Positions 27,280-37,153 of a stretch of DNA of 64,000 nucleotides are shown one piece after another. The notes under the pieces are model-generated. The model was not told the DNA's origin. It saw only the letters and a list, made by a program, of their open reading frames with translations, and searched no databases. Position numbers and translations under genes: made by a program. The DNA comes from an uncultured Halomicronema sp. GTDB lineage: Bacteria > Cyanobacteriota > Cyanobacteriia > Phormidesmidales > Phormidesmidaceae. The stretch covers positions 23,152 through 87,151 of the forward strand of contig CALCCA010000073.1 in assembly GCA_937899725.1 (NCBI GenBank), in the 5' to 3' direction. Every line of letters starts with the position of its first letter. Within the stretch, counting starts at the first letter, position 1.

Positions 27280-28065
27280 ATGTGGCAACGTTCTCATCAA
27301 AAACTATCTTTAACGAATCAAGGCAACGGGCAGGTCACCCTGGTCTTTCTGCATTATTTCAGCGGCGCCGCTGCGAGCTGGCAGTGGGTCACCGATCATT
27401 TAAAGGCCGATTTTCACTGCGTGGCTTTAGACTTACCAGGCTTTGGCGATGCGCCACCGTTAGCTGAGCCCAGCTTAGAAAATTACAGCGCTTTCATTCA
27501 AACCGCGTTATCGCAGTTAGGGATCGATCGCTTGGTGCTGATTGGTCACTCGATGGGGGGCAAGCTGGCACTGCAGGTCGCGGCAGATGGGCCGGTGGCC
27601 GGTTTAGCGCAGGTGATTTTAGTGGCCCCCTCCCCCCCCACGCAAGAACCGATGCCAGCGGAAGAACGCGATCGCATGCTTAAAGATCATCACCAGCCTG
27701 ACGTCGCTAGCACCACCGTCGATAGTGCCGCCCAGCAAACTCTGCCAGAGCTACGTCGCGCGATCGCCATACGCACTCACACCCAAACCGAAGATCGCAC
27801 TTGGCGCTGGTGGCTGCTGGACGGTATGAATCATTCAATCGCCGATCAGATGAGCACCATCCAAGTGCCGGTCACGGTCATTGCCTCTGCGGATGATCCC
27901 GTCATTCCTTGGGCCACCATTCAGCAAGACGTGATGCAGTTGTTGCCGCAGGCTGAACTCATCGAGCTGTCAGAGGTCGGGCATTTGATCCCGCTAGAGG
28001 TGCCTGAGCAGTTGGCGCAAAGCATCCGCAGGGCGTTGCAGGTCAGTACCCTTGAGGCTTCTTAG
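27280..28065 (+). CDS. Alpha/beta hydrolase
   Basis: The 261-residue protein is a compact alpha/beta hydrolase. The sequence LVFLHYFSGAAASW is the oxyanion region, DLPGFGDAPP follows, and GHSMGG carries the nucleophile (Ser about 91). IASADDPVIP supplies the acid and EVGHLIPLE the His. The cap has the Trp-rich TWRWWLLDG. Haloalkane-dehalogenase-like and esterase-like members share this outline, so the substrate is open. The gene is divergent from the YbdK-type gene and ends in a palindrome that overlaps its stop codon. Confidence 0.88.
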   Translation: MWQRSHQKLSLTNQGNGQVTLVFLHYFSGAAASWQWVTDHLKADFHCVALDLPGFGDAPPLAEPSLENYSAFIQTALSQLGIDRLVLIGHSMGGKLALQVAADGPVAGLAQVILVAPSPPTQEPMPAEERDRMLKDHHQPDVASTTVDSAAQQTLPELRRAIAIRTHTQTEDRTWRWWLLDGMNHSIADQMSTIQVPVTVIASADDPVIPWATIQQDVMQLLPQAELIELSEVGHLIPLEVPEQLAQSIRRALQVSTLEAS

Positions 28066-28083
28066 CGCCTTAGCTAAGGCGCT
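28064..28083. repeat. Perfect 20-bp palindrome overlapping a stop codon
   Basis: AGCGCCTTAG is followed directly by its reverse complement CTAAGGCGCT. The first two bases are the last two of the hydrolase stop codon TAG. There is no T-run, so it may work as an mRNA 3'-end hairpin. Confidence 0.8.
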
Positions 28084-28494
28084 CGGCCGACTTAAATGTT
28101 AGCCAGTCGCTGATTTCGACTCCGCTCAATCCGCTCAATGGCGGGCTAAGTAGGAAGTTGAGGCTTGAGCGGAGTCGTCAGCCCTACGGGCAGGCAAGAC
28201 CACCGCGAAGCGTCTCTGCGAGGCGAAACCTCGTCGGCAAGAGATGGTGCCTGCCGACTCATCAACATCGGCGCATCGACCCGCCATCCTGCAATCAGAG
28301 ACTCGTGCCAGCAGTCAATGCGATGATGGCGGTAGGCTGGGTCTCAAGTCTCCTAAACTGACGCCATTGCTGCCAGAGATGAGCCTCGGCCCTCAAATTG
28401 GGGGGTAAGCGGCTTCAACCGCCCCCAGCATTGAGGGATACCGAGGGCGAGGGCGTCAGTTCTATGCTCCTCATTATTGGCAACCCCTGACTGC
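28084..28494. repeat. Intergenic region with an interspersed-repeat hairpin
   Basis: CGACTCCGCTCAA (28117-28129) and TTGAGCGGAGTCG (28165-28177) are a perfect 13-bp inverted repeat. Twelve bases of the right arm (TGAGCGGAGTCG) also occur inside the TonB receptor gene at 57460-57471. Further right are CGAAGCGTCTCTGCGAGG-type sequences typical of cyanobacterial dispersed repeats. No gene is seen. Confidence 0.6.
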
Positions 28495-31400
28495 ATGTCT
28501 AACTCCCCGGTAGTTGTACTTACGATCGCGTCTGATGCTCAGCAAGCGGCCCCGGCCTTTCTGAGCGAGTTTGTTGAGCGGAGCCAGATTGCGCAGCGGG
28601 TCACGTCTCCCACGGCAGCAGTGGCTGAGATGACTCAGCTTTGGGCTCGCCCGGTGGCGACGCTTATTCTCGACTGCGCGATCGCCTGCCCGCAACTGCT
28701 GGCGACCCTGGGGCATCTGACCGCCACCGGGACCGCCACACCGCCGGTCGTGATCGTGGTGGGTGCCAACGACGCTGAACTAGCCGTGCAAGCGATGAAA
28801 GCGGGAGCCCACGATTATTGGGTGCGCGATCGCGTCACCGCCGACCAAGTGAGGGCCGCCCTGGCCACGGGCGCACCCCAGCAGGAATCAGCGACCGCAA
28901 CTCGGATGAATTCGGCGGCACCGACTGAGCAGCCACAGAGTGAACTCACCGCGCCCCAGCAGCAACAGCGCTTTCAATTAATGACCGAAACCATTCAGGA
29001 TGTGTTTTGGATTGCGGACTTTCGGATTCCGCAGGTTTTTTATGTGAGCCCGGCCTATGCCGATATCTGGGGGCGCTCGCCGGAGGCGATTTACCAAAAT
29101 TACGACTTGTGGGCCGACACGTTGCATCCCGACGACCGCGAGCGGGTGCTTGCCACAGCGGCCCAGTCCATCTATCAGGATGTGGTAGAGCAGGAATATC
29201 GAATCATCCGGCCAGACGGCAGCATCCGGTGGATTCGCGATCGCGGGTTTGCCGTGAAGGGTGACGATGGCGCAGTTTCTCGCATGGTCGGCGTGGCTCA
29301 AGATATCACCGAGCGGCAGCATGCGGCAGCGGCTCTGGTAGCCAATGAGTCTCGTTTACAGGCCTTTGTAGAATCCAACGTGGTGGGGATTATCTACTGC
29401 GATATCCATGGCAACATCTTTCAGGCCAATGATGAACTCTTGAGGATGGTCGGCTATAGCTCAGATGACTTGGCGGCGAAGCGACTGCAGTGGATTGAAA
29501 TGACGCCTCCAGAGTATCTGCCCCTTGACGAACAACGGATTGCCGAAGCCCAAGCGCGCGGGGCCTGCACCCCCTACGAAAAGGAATACATTCGCAAAGA
29601 TGGGCAACGGGTACCGGTGCTGATCGGCTACACCCTGCTGGGCGAGCAGCGCGAAGAAGCCGTCGTATTTGTGTTGGACTTGAGCAGCCGCAAAAAAGCT
29701 GAACGCGCCTTGCGCCGCAGCAAAGACCGGCTCCGCATGGCCTTAGAATCAGCCCAAATGGGCACTTGGGATTGGCACTTCGTTAATGACGAGCTGGTGT
29801 GGGACGACCGATGTAAGGCGATATTTGGTCTGGCCGCCGAGGCGACCGTCACGATTGAGATGTTTTTTCAGGCGTTGCACCGCGATGATCGTGAGCGGCT
29901 ACAGCAAGAGATCGCCACCAGCCTGAATCCAGCCAGCGGGAACAGTTATGCCTCAGAATATCGCGTCATCCGGCTTGACGATGGGGCCGAGCGCTGGATT
30001 ATGGCTAAAGGGCAAATGTACTTTGCTCCCGACGGCACCGCGCAGCGCTTCATTGGCACCGTGATGGATATCACTGAGCGTAAACAGACCGAAACGGCCC
30101 TGCGAGACAGTCAAGAACGATTGCAGATGGCGATCGCCGGGTCGGGCAGTGGCTTTTGGGATTGGCAGATTACGACCAATGAGGACTACTTCAGTCCGGA
30201 ATGGCTATACATGCTGGGCTTTGAGGCGGGCGAGTTGCCTGACAAATACAGCTCATGGGAACAGCTCATTCACCCTGATGACAAGCCGATGGTGATGGAA
30301 AAGCTGTATGCCCATTTGCAAGATGAGCAGCACCCTTATCAATTTGAATATCGGCTGATGACGAAGTCAGGCGATTGGAAGTGGATCGCGAATTACGGCA
30401 AGGTGGTCAAACGTGATGAGGCGGGCAAACCGCTGCGGATGGCGGGTATTCACTTAGACATCAGCGATCGCAAGCGCGCCCAAGCGCAATCACGGCTGAG
30501 TGAAACCCGTTACCGAACCTTAGCGAATGCGGTTTCTCAACTCATGTGGATTAGCCAGGCCGATGGACAGATCGAATTCTTCAATGCGCAGTGGCATGAC
30601 TATACCGGTCTCACAGAGCGCGATTTTGCCATCGGTGCGTGGCCCGAGGTGATTCATTCCGAAGATATAGGCACGATTCAGACCGTGCGGACGGCGGCGA
30701 TCGCCGACAAAATTGCCTATGAAGTCGAAGCCAGAGTGAAACGCCATGACCAGGTGTATCGCTGGCATCTGGCTCGGGTCGTGCCCCTGATGGACGACAC
30801 TGGGGCCGTGGTTAATTGGTTTGGGACGGCGACCGACATTCACGATCGCAAGCTGGCCGAAGCAGAGCGTGAACAGTTCCTCGCGCAAGAACAGGCTGCC
30901 CGCGCCGCTGCCGAACAGGCCAATCGGGTCAAAGACGATTTTTTAGCGATTTTATCCCACGAACTGCGATCACCCCTCAATCCCATTTTGGGCTGGTCAC
31001 AACTCTTACGCACTCGTGAGTTAGACCGCGCGACCACGCTGCAAGCGGTGTCGACCATTGAACGCAACGTCAAGCTGCAAACCCAACTCATTGATGATCT
31101 ACTAGATATTGCCAAAATTCTGCGTGGCAAGCTGAAGCTGGCACCGGCGCGGGTGGATTTAGCCTTGGTGGTGAATGAGGCGATCGAAACTGTGCAGACC
31201 GCCGCCGCCGCCAAAGCCATTACGATCAAGCTCGATCTGCAGGCGGTGGGCCATGTTTGGGGTGACGAGGGGCGGCTACAGCAGATTGTCTGGAATTTGC
31301 TGTCTAACGCGATTAAGTTCACCCCTGAGAAAGGGCAGATCACCATTTCACTCACGCAAACCGAGGCGGTGGCCCAAATCCAAGTCATCGATACGGGTAA

Positions 31401-32049
31401 GGGCATCCAGCCAGAATTTTTACCCCACATGTTTGAATCTTTTCGTCAAGAAGACGTTTCCATCACGCGGGAGCACGGCGGTCTGGGGTTGGGGCTGGCG
31501 ATTGTGCGATATCTGACCGAGGCTAATGGCGGCCAGATCACAGCCGACAGTCAGGGCGTAGGCAAAGGCGCGACGTTTACTGTCGCTCTGCCTTTGATGC
31601 CCGCGACGGTCGCAGCTACCCCCACCCAGCCAGCAGCAGACGCGTTTAACTTGTCTCACGTGCGCATCCTCGCGGTGGATGATGACCCCGATTGTCGCGA
31701 TTTGATGGCCACGATCCTCAAAGAGTATCAGGCCGAAGTGCTCATCGTGGCCTCCGCCAAAGAAGCCTTGGCGCAGTTTCACACCTTCAAGCCCGATATT
31801 CTCATTAGTGATTTGGGCATGCCCCAACTGGATGGCTATAGCCTGATCAAGGAAATTCGCTCATTCTCGGAGCAGAGCGGGGGGCACATCCCCGCGATCG
31901 CCCTCACCGCCTACACCCGTGCCGCAGACCAACAAAAAAGCTTGGCCCATGGGTTTCAGCGCCATGTTGCCAAGCCAATTGAGATTGAGGGTTTGATCCA
32001 AACAATTTTTGAACTCGTCAACGCGCCCACTGATGATGCGCCCGCCTGA
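28495..32049 (+). CDS. Multi-PAS hybrid sensor histidine kinase/response regulator
   Basis: The 1184-residue protein has a receiver-like N-terminal domain (residues about 5-120) that keeps LILDCAIACP but has WVRDR where the conserved Lys is expected. Five PAS/PAC domains follow, each closing with a motif such as GVAQDITERQ, GTVMDITERK or GIHLDISDRK. Then come a HisKA domain with phospho-acceptor His in LSHELRSP (about 822), an ATPase domain (NLLSNAIKFTPEKG, DTGKGI, GLGLGLAIV) and a C-terminal receiver with Asp in ILISDLGMP (about 1106). No membrane span is seen, so it is a cytoplasmic sensor of several ligands. The convergent LuxR-type regulator at 32085 is a possible partner. The ATG at 28495 lacks a clear ribosome binding site; an in-frame TTG precedes it. 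Confidence 0.93.
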   Translation: MSNSPVVVLTIASDAQQAAPAFLSEFVERSQIAQRVTSPTAAVAEMTQLWARPVATLILDCAIACPQLLATLGHLTATGTATPPVVIVVGANDAELAVQAMKAGAHDYWVRDRVTADQVRAALATGAPQQESATATRMNSAAPTEQPQSELTAPQQQQRFQLMTETIQDVFWIADFRIPQVFYVSPAYADIWGRSPEAIYQNYDLWADTLHPDDRERVLATAAQSIYQDVVEQEYRIIRPDGSIRWIRDRGFAVKGDDGAVSRMVGVAQDITERQHAAAALVANESRLQAFVESNVVGIIYCDIHGNIFQANDELLRMVGYSSDDLAAKRLQWIEMTPPEYLPLDEQRIAEAQARGACTPYEKEYIRKDGQRVPVLIGYTLLGEQREEAVVFVLDLSSRKKAERALRRSKDRLRMALESAQMGTWDWHFVNDELVWDDRCKAIFGLAAEATVTIEMFFQALHRDDRERLQQEIATSLNPASGNSYASEYRVIRLDDGAERWIMAKGQMYFAPDGTAQRFIGTVMDITERKQTETALRDSQERLQMAIAGSGSGFWDWQITTNEDYFSPEWLYMLGFEAGELPDKYSSWEQLIHPDDKPMVMEKLYAHLQDEQHPYQFEYRLMTKSGDWKWIANYGKVVKRDEAGKPLRMAGIHLDISDRKRAQAQSRLSETRYRTLANAVSQLMWISQADGQIEFFNAQWHDYTGLTERDFAIGAWPEVIHSEDIGTIQTVRTAAIADKIAYEVEARVKRHDQVYRWHLARVVPLMDDTGAVVNWFGTATDIHDRKLAEAEREQFLAQEQAARAAAEQANRVKDDFLAILSHELRSPLNPILGWSQLLRTRELDRATTLQAVSTIERNVKLQTQLIDDLLDIAKILRGKLKLAPARVDLALVVNEAIETVQTAAAAKAITIKLDLQAVGHVWGDEGRLQQIVWNLLSNAIKFTPEKGQITISLTQTEAVAQIQVIDTGKGIQPEFLPHMFESFRQEDVSITREHGGLGLGLAIVRYLTEANGGQITADSQGVGKGATFTVALPLMPATVAATPTQPAADAFNLSHVRILAVDDDPDCRDLMATILKEYQAEVLIVASAKEALAQFHTFKPDILISDLGMPQLDGYSLIKEIRSFSEQSGGHIPAIALTAYTRAADQQKSLAHGFQRHVAKPIEIEGLIQTIFELVNAPTDDAPA

Positions 32050-32084
32050 TGCCTAGTCGCCAACTGTGGGCGAGATTCGCGCCC

Positions 32085-32795
32085 CTAATTCACTAGGCCA
32101 GCCCGCAAGGCTCGTACCGCAGCTTTGGTGCGATCGTCCACGCCTAACTTGTTCAAAATATTGCGTACGTGGGTTTTCACCGTGCCCACAGTAATGTAAG
32201 ACCGCTCAGCGATTTCCGCGTTGCTACAGCCGCCGACAATCAGCTCTAGAATCTCTAGTTCCCGTTCAGTCAAGGGATAGTTGTCGAGGACTTGGGTGTA
32301 TTCCGGATCGAGCGCATTGATCTCTACCGTCGACTCGACGCCGCCCGCCGCGACCGGACTCTTACGCATCTGGCGCAGCACGATGCTGGCGATCGCCGGA
32401 TCAATCCAAGAGTTGCCCTCACAGGTCTCGCGCACGGCGATCATCAATTCAGACAGCTCCGTCTGCTTCATACAGTAGGAGTCTGCACCGGCAGCAAAGG
32501 CCGCCATCACGGAGTCTTCGCTGTCGTGCATCGTCAGCATCAAAATCTTGGTCGTGGTTTTCGCATCGGCAGGCGTCTGCTCACGCAAGCGGCGCACGAC
32601 TTCGATGCCATCAATATCGGGCAAACCAATGTCTACCACCGCGACGTCTGGCTGTCGTGACAGCAGCAGCGACAGCCCGGCCTCACCACCAGCAGCCTCA
32701 CCAACGAGTTCGATGTCGGATTGCTCATTAAAGGCAACCTTGAGGCCCATACGAGTGAGATTATGATCCTCAATCAAGGCAATTCGGATAGACAT
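32085..32795 (-). CDS. NarL/FixJ-type response regulator (LuxR output)
   Basis: The 236-residue product has an N-terminal receiver (IALIEDHNLTRMGL, phospho-acceptor Asp in VAVVDIGLPDIDG, Lys in SYCMKQTELSEL). Its C-terminal LuxR helix-turn-helix is LTERELEILELIVGG, then NAEIAERSYITVGTVKTHVR and NILNKLGV. Phosphorylation should promote DNA binding. AGGA stands before the ATG at 32795, which decides the start over an in-frame codon 11 residues earlier. It converges on the hybrid kinase gene with a 35-bp gap and may be its partner, though that is an inference from position. Confidence 0.93.
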   Translation of the reverse strand: MSIRIALIEDHNLTRMGLKVAFNEQSDIELVGEAAGGEAGLSLLLSRQPDVAVVDIGLPDIDGIEVVRRLREQTPADAKTTTKILMLTMHDSEDSVMAAFAAGADSYCMKQTELSELMIAVRETCEGNSWIDPAIASIVLRQMRKSPVAAGGVESTVEINALDPEYTQVLDNYPLTERELEILELIVGGCSNAEIAERSYITVGTVKTHVRNILNKLGVDDRTKAAVRALRAGLVN

Positions 32796-32992
32796 GGTTA
32801 GGTTCCTAAGCATCAAGGCCGACGTCAATCCGCCATGCGGACGACATCACCTTACATCAGTATTTTTACTATTCATTAGATTAGTTTAATATTCATACCT
32901 CTCAAGATAGAAATTCAGGCAGTTCGAAATCTACCTTAAGTCTAGGTACGCTGTTCCCAACATTATCTATCTTGGTTGATTAGGATGCGCTC

Positions 32993-35200
32993 TTGACTGG
33001 CGATCGCCCAAAGCTATCGGTCAACGGCATCGACCCATCCGCATCCGAGTTCTCAGCCGTCATTAGCTCAGAGATAACTGTGTCAGGCCTATTTTTTAAC
33101 GTTTCGACCGACTGGGGATTGAGTGATGCCGCATCAGTGCTAGCGCTCAACTCATCCGCTCCCCAGGGAGATGACAATCTTGGGCAGTCGGGGCTGGTGG
33201 GGCTGCACGCGGTTTCTGACGGCACGACGGCGATCGCCTATTTTGCCATCGCCGCAACCCTGCTTTACGGTGTTCAGCGGCGGCCAGACCTGCCTTTTAG
33301 AGGATTATTCTGGCTCTTGGGAGCCTTCATCGCAGTCGGCGGTCTGACGCATACCCTGGCGATGGGGACTCTCTGGTTTCCGCCATCCTGGGTGAGCGGC
33401 AGTGTAAAAGCGGTCACTGCCCTCCTGGCTGTAGTCACCGCCGTTGCCTTCGGGCCCCGCCTCCCCGCCGTTTTGGCCCGGCTCAACACCGCCCCGCTAG
33501 AGCCACTCCATCAGGCTGTCGCCCCAGAGAGCACCGAGGGGAACCTGGCCGAGATGAATGATCAGCAACTCGATGCTGAACTAGAAGGGCGGGTGGCACG
33601 TCGCACCGCCACCCTTACCCAGTCAAAACAAGCAGATAAACGTCTGTTATATCAAGCGCAGGGAGCGCGCGCGGCACTTGAAGTCGCCCTACAAAACCAG
33701 CAGGACACTGCCGAGCGGTTGAAGATTGCGCTGAGTGCCGCCCAAATGGGCACTTGGGATTGGCGTCTCAGCGATGAGGCTTTGCACTGGTCGCCCAAAA
33801 CCATCAGCATTTTGGGCTTCGACCAGAGAGCAGACGAGGTCAGCTATGACAGCTGGCGGCAATGCGTTCACCCAGAAGATTTGGCCCGAGTAGAAGGGGC
33901 GATCGCTCACGCACAAAGCAGCCACGCCATTTTTTCTGAAGAGTATCGGGTGCAATGGCCTGACCAAAGTTGGCATTGGGTCCTCGCTCAGGGCCGGTTT
34001 TTATACGCGAATGATCAGCCCCATCAGATGATTGGGGTCATTCAAGAAACCACCGAGGAGAAGCGAGCAATTTTGGCCCTAGCCGCTAGTGAAGCGCGGT
34101 TTCGCGCCGTGTTTGAGCAGGCTGCCGTCGGCATGGCCCGGCTGTCACCTGCTGGCCTGTGGCTGCAAGTGAATAACACCCTCTGCACCCTGCTGGGGTA
34201 CGCCTCAGCAGAGCTGATTGACCAACCGTTTCAGCAATTTACCGAGCCTGCCGACCTGGCGCAAGATCAGGACTATTATCAGCAGCTCGTGGCCGGGCAG
34301 ATCGACGTCTGTCGCTTTCAAAAGCGTTATCGCCATAAAGATGGCACCCCCATTTGGACAATGGTGACGGTATCGACGGAAACGGATGAACAGGGGAACC
34401 TGCTCTCCTTTATTGCCGTGATTGAGGATATTCGCGGACTCAAGCAAACCACTGCGGAACTCAAGCAGCGCGCCGATGAGTTAGAGCGCGTCAATAGTTT
34501 GCTCGCCGTCACCAATGCCATGGTCGAAAACCGCAATGCCGAACTCGACCAGTTTGCCTATGTCACCTCTCACGATCTCAAAGCGCCGCTGCGGGCGATC
34601 GCCAATCTTTCGGAATGGTTGGAAGAAGATCTGGGCAGCAACCTGCCAGCAGAAAACCGCCAACAGCTTACCCTGCTCAGAAGCCGAGCGCACCGCATGG
34701 AAGGACTCATCAACGGTCTGCTGGAATATTCTCGTGTTGGCCGCCGCGAGCAGCAGGTCAGCTGGGTCGATGTGCGCCAAATGCTGCTCGAAACCATTGA
34801 CCTGATGGCCCCGCCAGAGTCGTTCATCATTGCCTTGCCGGAACAGATGCCCGGTTTAAAAACCAACCGCACGGCCCTCAATCAGGTGTTCTCTAACTTA
34901 ATCAGCAATGCGATTAAGCACCATGATCGCGAGGATGGCCAGATCAACATCACCGCGACCGAACAAGAGCAGTGCATCGAGTTCACGGTTCAAGACGACG
35001 GCCCCGGTATTGCCCCCCAGTATCACCAGAAAGTATTCACCATTTTTCAAACGTTAAAAGCCCGCGACGACTTAGAAAGTACGGGCATTGGCCTGGCGAT
35101 CGTCAAAAAGACGGTGGAATCAGCTGGTGGCAGCATCACTTTAGAATCGGCCCCAGGCGATGGCAGCACCTTTCGATTTACCTGGCCGCGATCGCCTTAA
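32993..35200 (+). CDS. Ethylene-receptor-like membrane sensor histidine kinase with two PAS domains
   Basis: The 735-residue protein starts at TTG 32993, with AGGA eight bases upstream. Residues about 71-162 form three membrane helices resembling the ETR1 ethylene-binding domain: VSDGTTAIAYFAIAATLLYG, GAFIAVGGLTHTL and KAVTALLAVVTAVAF. Asp76 and His120 match ETR1 Asp25 and His69, but the copper-binding Cys65 position is Gly116. Two PAS/PAC domains follow, then a phytochrome-type HisKA (His about 527 in YVTSHDLKAPLRA) and an ATPase domain (NLISNAIKHHDRE, STGIGLAIVKK). It heads a same-strand series with an Rcp1-like receiver and a receiver-kinase. Confidence 0.92.
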   Translation: MTGDRPKLSVNGIDPSASEFSAVISSEITVSGLFFNVSTDWGLSDAASVLALNSSAPQGDDNLGQSGLVGLHAVSDGTTAIAYFAIAATLLYGVQRRPDLPFRGLFWLLGAFIAVGGLTHTLAMGTLWFPPSWVSGSVKAVTALLAVVTAVAFGPRLPAVLARLNTAPLEPLHQAVAPESTEGNLAEMNDQQLDAELEGRVARRTATLTQSKQADKRLLYQAQGARAALEVALQNQQDTAERLKIALSAAQMGTWDWRLSDEALHWSPKTISILGFDQRADEVSYDSWRQCVHPEDLARVEGAIAHAQSSHAIFSEEYRVQWPDQSWHWVLAQGRFLYANDQPHQMIGVIQETTEEKRAILALAASEARFRAVFEQAAVGMARLSPAGLWLQVNNTLCTLLGYASAELIDQPFQQFTEPADLAQDQDYYQQLVAGQIDVCRFQKRYRHKDGTPIWTMVTVSTETDEQGNLLSFIAVIEDIRGLKQTTAELKQRADELERVNSLLAVTNAMVENRNAELDQFAYVTSHDLKAPLRAIANLSEWLEEDLGSNLPAENRQQLTLLRSRAHRMEGLINGLLEYSRVGRREQQVSWVDVRQMLLETIDLMAPPESFIIALPEQMPGLKTNRTALNQVFSNLISNAIKHHDREDGQINITATEQEQCIEFTVQDDGPGIAPQYHQKVFTIFQTLKARDDLESTGIGLAIVKKTVESAGGSITLESAPGDGSTFRFTWPRSP

Positions 35201-35367
35201 GGGTTGCTCACACTTAACGACTCACTTGTGCGTGTATGAGGCTCAATATGTTACACACTCTTACTTATGGCTGACGGCAAAACATTGCCGGATGAGTATT
35301 ATGAACTGGGTAATGTAGCCTCAGTTCGAGTAGTTTTTGATTAAGTTCACCTGCCGGGGAGAAGCCA

Positions 35368-35799
35368 GTGGAGGAAAAAGTTGTCAACATCTTGCTGGTC
35401 GAAGACGACGAAGTCGATGTGATGAACGTTAGGCGAGCGTTTAAGCGCAATCGCATCACTAATCCTCTTTTTGTGGCTGGTAACGGACTAGAAGCGCTCG
35501 CAATGCTGAGAGGGCAAGTTGAGGATAGGCCCAAGATGCCTGACACTCGACGGATCATCCTCCTCGATATCAACATGCCGAAGATGAACGGCATTGAGTT
35601 CTTACAAGAATTGCGGCAAGACCCGGCATTAGCGCCCACTCCAGTGATTGTTCTCACCACTTCAGATGAAGATCAAGATCGGATTGAGGCCTATAAACTT
35701 AATGTGGCTGGCTACATTTTAAAGCCGGTAACCTTCTCAAGTTTTGCTGAGGTCATGGCTGCCCTCAACAACTACTGGACTCTGTGCGAAATGCCCTGA
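35368..35799 (+). CDS. Rcp1-like single-domain response regulator
   Basis: The 143-residue receiver starts with GTG at 35368, behind GGGGAG. It has the extended acid pocket ILLVEDDEVDVMNVRRAFKR and the acceptor Asp in IILLDINMPKMNGIEF. TTSDEDQDR follows, with the Lys in YILKPV. This layout is typical of the small receivers that pair with bacterial phytochrome kinases (Rcp1 type). The upstream kinase has the matching phytochrome-type HisKA domain, so the pair is probably cognate. Six bases separate its stop from the next gene's ATG. Confidence 0.92.
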   Translation: MEEKVVNILLVEDDEVDVMNVRRAFKRNRITNPLFVAGNGLEALAMLRGQVEDRPKMPDTRRIILLDINMPKMNGIEFLQELRQDPALAPTPVIVLTTSDEDQDRIEAYKLNVAGYILKPVTFSSFAEVMAALNNYWTLCEMP

Positions 35800-35805
35800 T
35801 TGGTC

Positions 35806-37062
35806 ATGACAAAACCTTCACCTGCTCTAATTTCCCAAGCCGTGATGAATGAAACGTTGAATGTTTTAGTCATCGATGATGATGTGACCGATCGCATGGC
35901 GATTCGGCGGTATCTGGCCAAAACGCCGTTGCAGGCAACGATGACCGAAGCCGAAAATGCGCAGGTGGCCAGACAGTTGTTGGCGAGTGAACCATTCAAC
36001 TGTATTTTCCTCGATTTCCGGTTACCGGATACCGATGGGCTCTCATTTATCAAGCAGTTGCGCTTAGAAGGCAATCGTTTGCCCATCATTGTCTTCACTG
36101 GGCAAGGAGACGAGCAAACGGCAGTCGAGTTGATGAAGGCCGGGGCCTCTGACTACCTCTCTAAATCGCGATTATCGCCAGACACCTTAAGCAGCTTGAT
36201 TCGCCACGCGATGACGGTCTATCGAGCGGAGCAGCGCACCAGAGCAGCTCAAGAGCAACTTAAGCAGACCAACCTGCTGCTGCGACAACAAAATCAAGAA
36301 TTAGAAGATCAGCGGCAGCAGATTGAACAACAGAATCTACAGCTATTAGAGGCGAACCAGCATAAAGCTGAGTTTTTAGCGACGGTGAGTCACGAGTTAA
36401 GAACCCCCCTCAACTCAATTTTGGGGTTCTCTCAGATCTTGAAAAGCCAAACCAAAGGGCCACTCAACGACTACCAGGTAAAGATGGCAGACTGTATCCA
36501 CACCAATGGCGCAAGCTTGCTGCATCTGGTCAACGATATTTTAGATATGTCTACAATTGAGTCAAATCGACTCCACCTGACGCCTCACTTTTTTGATGTA
36601 AAAGTTTTAATTCAAGAAGTGCTGTCAGAAATGCATTGGATGGTCAGCAAAAAAGAGCTGGCCATCCAAGCCCTTGTCAATTTAGAAGATGGCGTCGTCT
36701 ACAACGATCGCCAACGGCTCAAGCAGATTCTGATCAATTTGCTCTCTAACGCCATCAAATTTACCGATCAGGGCACTATCGATATCGAGGTGAATAGTCT
36801 TGCCCAAAACAGCCTAGAAATTTGCGTACAGGATACGGGTATTGGGATCGCCGACGAGCAACTTGCAAGTATTTTTCAACCCTTCCGCCAGGTTGACCAA
36901 TCGATCATTCGCAAGCATGCAGGCACCGGTCTCGGGTTAGCCATTACGCATTCTTTAGTGAGTATGATGCAGGGCTGGATTACGGTCAGTAGTCAGATCG
37001 GTCAGGGCTCAAGCTTTCGGGTTCAAATTCCTCGCCAAATTTCTGAGCCGACCACCCGCTAA
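35806..37062 (+). CDS. Receiver-histidine kinase hybrid (REC-coiled coil-HisKA-HATPase)
   Basis: The 418-residue product begins with a receiver domain (NVLVIDDDVTDRMAIRRYL, Asp about 70 in IFLDFRLPD, Lys in YLSKSRL). A Gln-rich coiled coil (residues about 145-185) leads to the HisKA domain with His about 196 in TVSHELRTPLNS. The ATPase domain follows (NLLSNAIKFTDQG, DTGIGI, GTGLGLAITHSL). The order suggests a phosphorelay in which the upstream Rcp1-like protein or kinase signals into this receiver and its kinase passes the signal on. It starts six bases after the previous stop, so translation is probably coupled. Confidence 0.92.
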   Translation: MTKPSPALISQAVMNETLNVLVIDDDVTDRMAIRRYLAKTPLQATMTEAENAQVARQLLASEPFNCIFLDFRLPDTDGLSFIKQLRLEGNRLPIIVFTGQGDEQTAVELMKAGASDYLSKSRLSPDTLSSLIRHAMTVYRAEQRTRAAQEQLKQTNLLLRQQNQELEDQRQQIEQQNLQLLEANQHKAEFLATVSHELRTPLNSILGFSQILKSQTKGPLNDYQVKMADCIHTNGASLLHLVNDILDMSTIESNRLHLTPHFFDVKVLIQEVLSEMHWMVSKKELAIQALVNLEDGVVYNDRQRLKQILINLLSNAIKFTDQGTIDIEVNSLAQNSLEICVQDTGIGIADEQLASIFQPFRQVDQSIIRKHAGTGLGLAITHSLVSMMQGWITVSSQIGQGSSFRVQIPRQISEPTTR

Positions 37063-37153
37063 GCCAAGCCCCTATGCTCAAGCCCTGAGAGGGTGCTTGT
37101 AAACTGAGGACAGGAGCCAGGTAAGTAGGAAGTTCCAATTAAACGTAAGACGC

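Noticed and set aside
28165..28290. Short repeated CGAAGCGTCTCTGCGAGG-like text considered as CRISPR
   Set aside because: There is no regular repeat-spacer pattern and no cas genes; it matches dispersed cyanobacterial repeats.
36301..36360. Gln-rich segment considered as a prion-like or repeat domain
   Set aside because: It is a normal coiled-coil linker between receiver and HisKA domains.
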